From assembly GCA_026225945.1 (NCBI GenBank), contig JAMJFZ010001815.1, positions 18,683,501 to 18,747,500 on the forward strand: 64,000 nt of DNA, read 5' to 3'. Every line of letters starts with the position of its first letter. The stretch's first letter is position 1. The notes under the pieces were generated by a model that did not search any database, was not told the origin of the DNA, and was given only the letters and a program-made list of their open reading frames with translations. Source of the DNA: Cricetomys ansorgei. Taxonomy: Eukaryota; Chordata; Mammalia; Rodentia; Nesomyidae. A program made the position numbers and the translations under genes. Below, in pieces: positions 57,851 to 64,000 of the stretch.

Positions 57851-58400
57851 TTGGGAGGATCTTTAAGATTCAAGACAACACATGGCAATAATAATCTTCT
57901 GAATAAACCTTTGTAGAGAAAAGAATTACCTTCAATTGAATATGCTAATAATTGAATAGCTTCCTGATGTAAACCACTTTTTTCTTTAGCTATTCAATAT
58001 CTAAGTGACTTCAATTCAGTATTCAATTGCTGTCTACTCTCAAACAAATGCTGATTAATTAATTGATTACTTCTATCACAAGGAAAGGCTGTTTAAAGTG
58101 TAAACAAAGAGACAGTGTGATACCAGGATATGTCCCATGCATCGCTAACTCAGGTCCTCCCTCACACGGACTTACACAGAATAGAATCTGAACACCTTTT
58201 TATCTTTTATTCTTACGACTGACACATTATAGACTAGTGAGCATTTTTAAAACTTTCTGAAACATAAAACATACCAAGTTGTATGCTTACTTGTTAAATT
58301 TTATGTAATAGGGAATAATAGATGCTACACCTTTATAAAACATTTTAAGTAGATTTGGTCCGTTAAGTAGAAAATGTCCCTTTTCTATGTTGCTATGTTT

Positions 58401-58497
58401 GTTTGTTTATTTTCAGACAAGCTCTCACTATGTAACCCTGGCTGGCTTTGTTGACCAGGATACACTGGAACTCAACAGTGATCTGAGATCCACCAAG
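58401..58497 (-). mobile_element. B1 remnant, antisense
   Basis: 'cagacaagctctcactatgt', 'aaccctggctggctttgttg' and 'accaggatacactggaactc' are a worn reversed B1. Confidence 0.7.
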
Positions 58498-58571
58498 AAA
58501 ATATTTTTGGTTAACAGTAATTAATTCAAAAGAAGTTATCAAATAACTCTCCACTTTCCCATTTCTCTATT

Positions 58572-58792
58572 TTTTCTAAAAATTTATTTATTTTTCTGTG
58601 AGTTGTTCCTGCAAATGTACATACACCACACACATGCAGTACCCACCAGAGGCCAGAAGAGGGCATTGGATTTCCCCTGGAACTGGAATTACAAGTGGTT
58701 TTGAACTACCTTGTAGGTGCTGGGAACCAAATCTAGGCCTTCTACAAGAGCAGCCAATGCTCTCAACTGCTGAAACTTTCTCTGGACCCACT
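58572..58792 (-). mobile_element. B2/B3-like SINE, antisense
   Basis: 'taaaaatttatttatttttc' tail, 'ccagaggccagaagagggca', 'ttggatttcccctggaactg', 'gaattacaagtggttttgaa', 'ctgggaaccaaatctaggcc' and 'atgctctcaactgctgaaac' give the reversed order. Confidence 0.88.
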
Positions 58793-59440
58793 CTACATAT
58801 TTCTTGATCAAAATATTTATTTGTTTAAATCATCAGCATCTTTCAACATAGATTTTCCAAATATGTTACTAAAAGACTATAGTCTGAGACCATGCAACAG
58901 AATATATATAAAAAAAAAAATTAATGCTTGTCTATCTCCTTTCAGTACCTGTCAGCTTAAGCAATGACTTAGGATTATTGAAGGTTTCACTCCTTGGGTT
59001 ACCTTCCTAAGCACTTGCAATCCAAGTTCATGATGCTACATTCTGCTTTGAGAGTTCAGCTTCATTCACTCTTAAAGAGTTCAATCTTATTATATCATAA
59101 GCTAGCAGCCCCAGGTGTCTCACAAATTGGCAAACCTTATTAAAATCTGTTTTTCATTCTAATTCTTACTGAAATTGGAGTTACTAATATACTGGAGGGA
59201 TTTGTCCTAATTAGATTCTAAATCAGAATAAAATATAATTAATCAGAAAATTGACTCATGTCTGGAGCTTTAATTCCCAAACTGTTTTCATACACCTAAC
59301 AGTTGAAAACAGAGGAGACAATTCACTTGCCAAGCTTCAAATCACGTTGAGGGGTGTAGGATATAAAGACCCTGATTTTAAACCATTACTCACAAACCTT
59401 TGCTCATTGCACCTGCATGCTTCGTTTTCCTATTTTACAG

Positions 59441-59494
59441 GGAGAGCCTGGTGCAATGGGCTTACCAGGACTAGAAGGATTTCCTGGTGTAAAG
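59441..59494 (+). CDS. Col19a1: Col19a1 window exon 25 (54 nt): COL2 helix
   Basis: The acceptor is tcctattttacag, the donor GTAAGT. The 18 codons read GEPGAMGLPGLEGFPGVK, six perfect triplets. Confidence 0.96.
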
Positions 59495-60109
59495 GTAAGT
59501 CCAGATGTTAAAAATTTATTCAGTCAAAATTCGAAAATGTCTATTTACCTGCTATAGTGCCAACAATTGCTTTATGTTTGCAAATGTGTAAGAGAATAAA
59601 ACAAATGAAACTTTTTTTATGGGACTTGTTTTCTAAGAAGGTATACAAGAATTAATGGGGAGTGCATGGTAAAAAACAATGCTATCAGGAAGAATTTACA
59701 GAAAGAATGCTACAGAAAGAAATTAAAAGTAGAACAAGTTAAAGGGTATCACAGATGCTTGGGGAGGAGGAGTGTTCCCGCATCGATCATGTGAGATCCA
59801 AAAACGCAAGAGATGAACAGTGACTTAAAGCAGATGACTTAGCCAAGTCCTCACAAATAATTTATGGAGAAGAAAAGACACATGTAAAACCCTGAGTCAG
59901 GACACCACCTCCGAGGATAGTAGAAAGGCGAGTGTGTGGATGCAGAAGTCTTGGATATGAGGTCTGAGAAGTGGGGATAGAGTAGAAAGGTGGCCTTAGC
60001 CATGAACTGGTGCTGCTCAGTGTGGCCTCTGGAGGAACGGTGATGTCTGTACTCTTAGCCTCAAGGGAAGTAAAAGATTGAGATAAACTCACAACCTCGT
60101 CTAATATTC

Positions 60110-60525
60110 TAGTTTGCTTTTTTGTTGCTGTGATTACCTATTGCCAGCAAAAAGAATTTAGGGGCATGAAAGGGTTTATTTGGCTTACACTTCCACATCA
60201 CACTCCATCATCAAGAGAAGTCAGGGCAGGAGCTCAAGCAGGAACCTGGAGGCAGAAACTGAAGAAGTCATTGAGGAATGCTGCTTACTGACTTGCTCTC
60301 CTTACCTTGCTCAGCTGACTTTTTTATACAGCCCAGAACTGCCCGCCCAGTGATAGCACCGCACACAGTGAGCTGGTCCTTGCTACATCCATCATTAACT
60401 AAGAAAATGCCCAGCAGACATGCCTTTTGGGCCAGCCTGATAGAAGCAATTCCCTCTTGAGAGTCCCTCTTCCCAGGCAACTCTAGTTTGTTTTAAGTTG
60501 ACATAAATTAGCCAGAGCATCTAGT
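60110..60525 (-). mobile_element. Rodent MaLR-like (MT/ORR1 type) LTR, antisense
   Basis: 'tttttgttgctgtgattacc', 'gaaagggtttatttggctta', 'cacttccacatcacactcca', 'aggaacctggaggcagaaac', 'attaactaagaaaatgccca' and 'agttgacataaattagccag' match a common rodent LTR in reverse. It is the best preserved of this group. Confidence 0.75.
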
Positions 60526-60754
60526 AATTGATGAAAATTATCTAGCAGATGTGGAACTGGCAGATTTATCTTGGCTCGTGACGTATCAGAAAATAAGTAA
60601 ACTCCTGCTCCAAAGCAGTTAGTTGAATAAGCACTAACGGAAAGGCTCATTTGCTATTGTAAGACTTTGTTTTTGACTCAGAGTGAAACCCAGAGCCGTT
60701 GAGAACAGCGACAACAGAGCCAACAGCTGGAGGAAGCAAAGCCAGGTAGAAGAT

Positions 60755-61000
60755 GGCATTCGTCAGCTCCGTAACAAATGTCTATAAAGAGAAAAATGTA
60801 TTCCAGCTCATGGTTTGGGAGGTTTTCTACCATGATTGGTTGCCCCCTCCCACTGCTGTTGGGGGTCTGGTGAGGGGGTACAATATGCACGAGCATATGG
60901 TAGCCAGAAAGCAAATAGAGAAAACAAGAATGGAGTAGGGTCCCAATATGCCCCTTCAAGGTCACACCACCAATGAGCTGACTTTGTTCTATGAGGGCTC
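60755..61000 (-). mobile_element. MaLR-like LTR fragment, antisense
   Basis: 'cagctccgtaacaaatgtct', 'ccagctcatggtttgggagg', 'ggtagccagaaagcaaatag' and 'gggtcccaatatgccccttc' are followed by 'aaggtcacaccaccaatgag', the reversed MaLR order. Confidence 0.6.
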
Positions 61001-61844
61001 ATTTACATTTCTCGATGGCACCATGGGCTGGTAAGCAAATCTTCAACACTTGGGCTTTTGAAGACCTAGAGCACAGAACATTCCAGCATCCAACTGATGC
61101 TGATGTTGGAGCTGATTTTGGTTGGCTTGGAGTAGAAACAGTGGGTAGAGTAAGATATGGCTGGTTTTATAGATACAGTTTGAAGAAAGAAAAAAAAACA
61201 GAATTTTCTTCTTGATTGGATATGGGTAGCGAATGAAGAGTTGTCAAGGAAACCTCCAAGTTTCATGACTAAGAAACTAGGGTGATGGGTAGTCATGAAC
61301 TCAAAGAAAGGAAAATGAGAAAGTCACAGTCACCGAGCTTCAGATCAGTCCTTACAATCATGGGCGTTTCTCCAGCCAAGTGCAGACTTTTAGGTAAAAA
61401 TACAGAATGATAGAGAAATGAGTTTGAACACTGTCCTGCTTTGACAAGTGAGTGCTTAAACACAAATATAGCAAAAGGGGATTAATGGTAAACAACAGGG
61501 AAAGCAAGTAACCACAGAATTTTAAGGCGGCATGAAAGAATCAGACCATGCAAGGAGTGAAGGATAATGATGTTTGAATCATGAATGAATCAAGAGTCTT
61601 GGGGTTCTGGTGGCCAAACGCTGGGATGTATGAGAATGAGATGCTGGCGGGCATGTAAATATTGACAGAATCTCAGATGTAGCTACGGGAACATGAGGCA
61701 AGGTGATTAGGGGAGAGATTCAAGGCAATGAGGATCCTCCAAACTGGAGACCCTCCGAACATTAATATTTATCAGATACGCTAACATTTCCACTGAATAT
61801 GAGAATTGCATGTTTATATCCCTTTCCTGATTTTTTTAAAGCTT

Positions 61845-62225
61845 AGTTGACACACAATAATTTAGAGGTACACCATGAAGTTCCCGTATGTGTATACCGT
61901 GCGTAGTGCTCAAATCACGGCTATTGTCTTGTCACCACTTCATTGTCATTGTCGTGGACACATTGTCAATATTGTCAACGACATACTGTCACTGTCGGCC
62001 ACAACACGACTTCTCTGTGATAAGAATATTGAAAACCTACTCCTGTAACTACTTTGAAATAAACACCATGTCATCACCCATTGTCACCCTATTGTGCGAC
62101 ACCTCAGAACTGGCTTCTATCTAATTGTCACTTGGCATTGCCTGTCCAGTCTCTCCACATCCCTTCCATGCCTCTGCCCCCTCGCCTCTGCTACCTGCTC
62201 CAGTATTGTCTATGTGTATGTAATC
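61845..62225. mobile_element. Ancient L1-type 3' fragment (TTGTC-rich), tentative
   Basis: 'cttagttgacacacaataat' and 'tgtgtataccgtgcgtagtg' with 'ctcaaatcacgg' are followed by 'ctactttgaaataaacacca' and 'gtcaccctattgtgcgac'. These resemble an old L1 3' region I know from other mammals. Orientation is uncertain. The fragment is enriched in TTGTC. Confidence 0.4.
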
Positions 62226-63578
62226 GACTTTTCCGCATGCACATTGTTTATTTTTCTTTTAACGGGGGGCTTTGTATTTGGAAGATATTACTTCTGCCTA
62301 TTTGTTAGAGTTCTTATTTTAACTGGTCTTCTTGTTTCTAATTTTAATCTTACTGTAAAAACTTTATTATACTCGAATCTAAACTATTTTTTATTTCTTC
62401 TTTGCATTTTATATAGAAAATGTTTACTTTCATTTCTCTACCGAGATCGGATAGGCACTAATAGATTCTTCTAGCTCTTTTATAAAGTTCATGTTCTTTT
62501 ATTTTTACATATATCTATGTGGAATTTATATGAAATACAATATAAAGAATTATTCGATTGTTAGCTTTACTTATGACTTCTTTTTTTCCCAAAATTCCTG
62601 TTGTGAATACTGTTCCATTTCTGAGATTTGTACTCTATCGCATTGACATACTTCTTAACCTTATACCAGTATTCCATTATTTCAATAATAGCTTTATTAC
62701 CTGCTTAAATATCGGTATTGCTATTATTCGCTCTTCTTCTAATATTTTTGTCTCAGTCTCTGATTTATTATCTTACGTTTATAAATTACAGCAATGTCTT
62801 ACCCTCTATATCTCTTTATTTCCATCAAGTCTTCTTTTATGTCCCTAAGCAAAATTATGAGGCTTTTAAATATGGATTCAGCCCAACAAAAAATTGCCAT
62901 TTTATTAACCCATATGTAACCACCAGCACGTGCAGCATTGCCAACTGTATCTGAAACACCACACTGCCTCTTGAAAAGCACCTGAGTCATTCTGGTTTTC
63001 AAAGCAATTAAACGGATCTTCTGTTTGGCCAGCAGAGGAGAACTACAGATCTTTAGTTCTCAATCTTTTTAACCTAACCCTGCATACAACGGGATGAGGT
63101 TAAGAAGAGATTTTTCAAAAGACATTCGATATGATTAATCTTCCTGGTCATAGTAATAATTTTTATTATGTGTATAATTTTAAATATTGACTAATATGGT
63201 TTCCTCTTAAGGTAAGTCAAAGGAATATCATGAATGATGATTTCCATTAGGACAATGAATTACTTTAAAGGAAGAAATTCTTTAGAGGAAGAAAATGTAA
63301 TCGGTCAAATTATGTATTCGTGTTTCCTGCTTTTCTAGCTTTCTTCATACAAGTTAATATGAATAGCACTTATTATATCAAACAAAGGCTTTATAAATCT
63401 AATTTCTTTCAGCTATATACATAAGTACTGTGTTTACATAATTTCTACCTTCCTCTCCACGTGCCACTCCTCTTACCCCTCACTCCCTCTCAAATTCATG
63501 ACCTTTTGTTTTATTATTGATCATGCGTATATAAACAATTTATGTAGAAATACAGCCTATTGAGGCCATTTAGTTTTG

Positions 63579-63582
<4 letters not shown>

Positions 63583-63629
<47 letters not shown>
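63583..63629. repeat. (GT)n microsatellite
   Basis: About 47 nt of GT dinucleotide, 245 nt upstream of exon 26. Confidence 0.97.
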
Positions 63630-63631
<2 letters not shown>

Positions 63632-63873
63632 AGGGCCAACCACTCGGAGTTGGATAGCCTATCAGGAGGCTTATCCTTGGAGAAGACTGAATCCACCTCC
63701 ACTCTCAGCAGCTATTAATTGCCTATAGCTCTTCATCTAGGGGTAAGGGTAGGGTCTTGTGAGATTTCCCCCACCATAATGGCATGTTAAATTACTATTT
63801 GAGCAATGATTTTTAAAAGGAATGAGTCTATAGATATCATTATAAATAGTCATTTCTATTTTAATCTCAACAG

Positions 63874-63918
63874 GGAGATCGAGGCCCAGCCGGTCCCCCA
63901 GGAACAGCTGGCATATCG
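63874..63918 (+). CDS. Col19a1: Col19a1 window exon 26 (45 nt): COL2 helix
   Basis: The acceptor is tttaatctcaacag, the donor GTGAGT. The 15 codons read GDRGPAGPPGTAGIS, five perfect triplets. The gene continues beyond the window, as the helix is not finished. Confidence 0.95.
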
Positions 63919-64000
63919 GTGAGTTTGTTTTGTCTCATGTTAGCTTTTCAGGTACACATTTTTGTCTCCATAACCAGTCTCTAGCTAGTGATTGAGAGGG

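Larger units (their letters stand above)
55746..59440 (+). other. Col19a1: Intron 24 (3.7 kb)
   Basis: Contains the long perfect inverted repeat (56,623), a TA/TACA-rich stretch (56,694-56,880), an antisense B1 (57,164), an antisense MaLR-like fragment (57,500), a B1 remnant (58,401) and a B3-like SINE (58,572). Confidence 0.8.
59495..63873 (+). other. Col19a1: Intron 25 (4.4 kb)
   Basis: Contains two antisense MaLR-like fragments (60,110 and 60,755), a TTGTC-rich stretch overlapping an ancient L1-like fragment (61,845-62,225), a T-rich stretch with short open frames (62,230-62,870), and a GT microsatellite (63,583). 61,020-61,840 is unassigned. Confidence 0.8.
10981..63918 (+). other. Col19a1: Col19a1 (collagen XIX alpha-1), internal part of gene, 26 exons
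   Basis: The span covers 26 exons that splice in one frame into 460 codons of Gly-X-Y collagen repeats with several breaks. Collagen XIX is a FACIT-like homotrimeric extracellular matrix protein found at basement membrane zones, with roles in muscle differentiation and synapse formation (family knowledge). The breaks IALPLLGDIGALLK, NFCGNCQANVPGLK and NEGNGMSSLYKIQ match type XIX rather than types IX, XII, XIV or XXI as I remember them. All introns use GT-AG and all exons are phase 0. Both ends of the gene are missing: no signal peptide, laminin-G/TSPN-like N-terminal domain, C-terminal region or stop codon is in the window. The gene could be another interrupted collagen, but I think that unlikely. 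Confidence 0.92.

Noticed and set aside
62094..62954. Series of hydrophobic open frames (62,094-62,474, 62,558-62,848 and 62,718-62,954)
   Set aside because: They lie in a T-rich intron stretch, where TTT and CTT codons mimic membrane proteins. There are no joined frames, no start context and no known domain.
1..64000. CRISPR array, tRNA, rRNA or a second protein gene
   Set aside because: No regular spaced repeats and no tRNA cloverleaf outside SINE heads were seen. All coding sequence belongs to one collagen gene.

Overview
This is mammalian nuclear DNA from a muroid rodent. The evidence is split coding exons with GT-AG introns, many rodent B1 and B2/B3 SINEs, a muroid-type L1 3' end, antisense MaLR-like LTRs, and long CA, TA and GA microsatellites. 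The B1 copies carry a TTGTAAC-type variant that differs from the mouse consensus I know. I therefore suggest a muroid other than house mouse, but I cannot name the species.

The window holds the middle of one gene on the + strand: a FACIT-type collagen that I identify as type XIX alpha-1 (Col19a1). I find 26 exons between 10,981 and 63,918, totalling 1,380 nt (460 codons). Every exon begins on a complete codon, has a length divisible by three, and is bounded by AG...GT. Joined, they give one continuous frame of Gly-X-Y repeats with a few breaks. The order is: end of one helix and a short break (exons 1-2, NC5); a helix of about 220 residues (end of exon 2 to exon 14, COL4); a 31-residue non-helical segment holding the only two cysteines seen (exons 15-16, NC4); a second helix (exons 16-22, COL3); a short break (exons 22-23, NC3); and the start of the next helix (exons 23-26, COL2). 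Identity rests on the break sequences IALPLLGDIGALLK, NFCGNCQANVPGLK and NEGNGMSSLYKIQ, which match type XIX collagen as I remember it. Domain numbers are also from memory. The start and end of the gene lie outside the window.

Region by region: 1-10,980 is intron, dominated by an old sense L1 broken up by later insertions and ending in a (TA)n tract. 10,981-30,000 holds small exons separated by introns of 4-8 kb. 30,778-39,280 is the dense part, with 11 exons and several introns under 110 bp. 39,281-63,918 alternates small exon clusters with introns up to 5.1 kb. The introns hold SINEs, LTR fragments and microsatellites.

I see no second gene, no CRISPR array, no tRNA or rRNA, and no gene system unrelated to the collagen. 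The observations most worth checking are a perfect 30-bp inverted repeat with an 11-nt loop at 56,623-56,693, a nested L1 insertion with a 12-bp target-site duplication, the antisense orientation of every LTR-like fragment I could call, and an inverted B1 pair flanking four exons.
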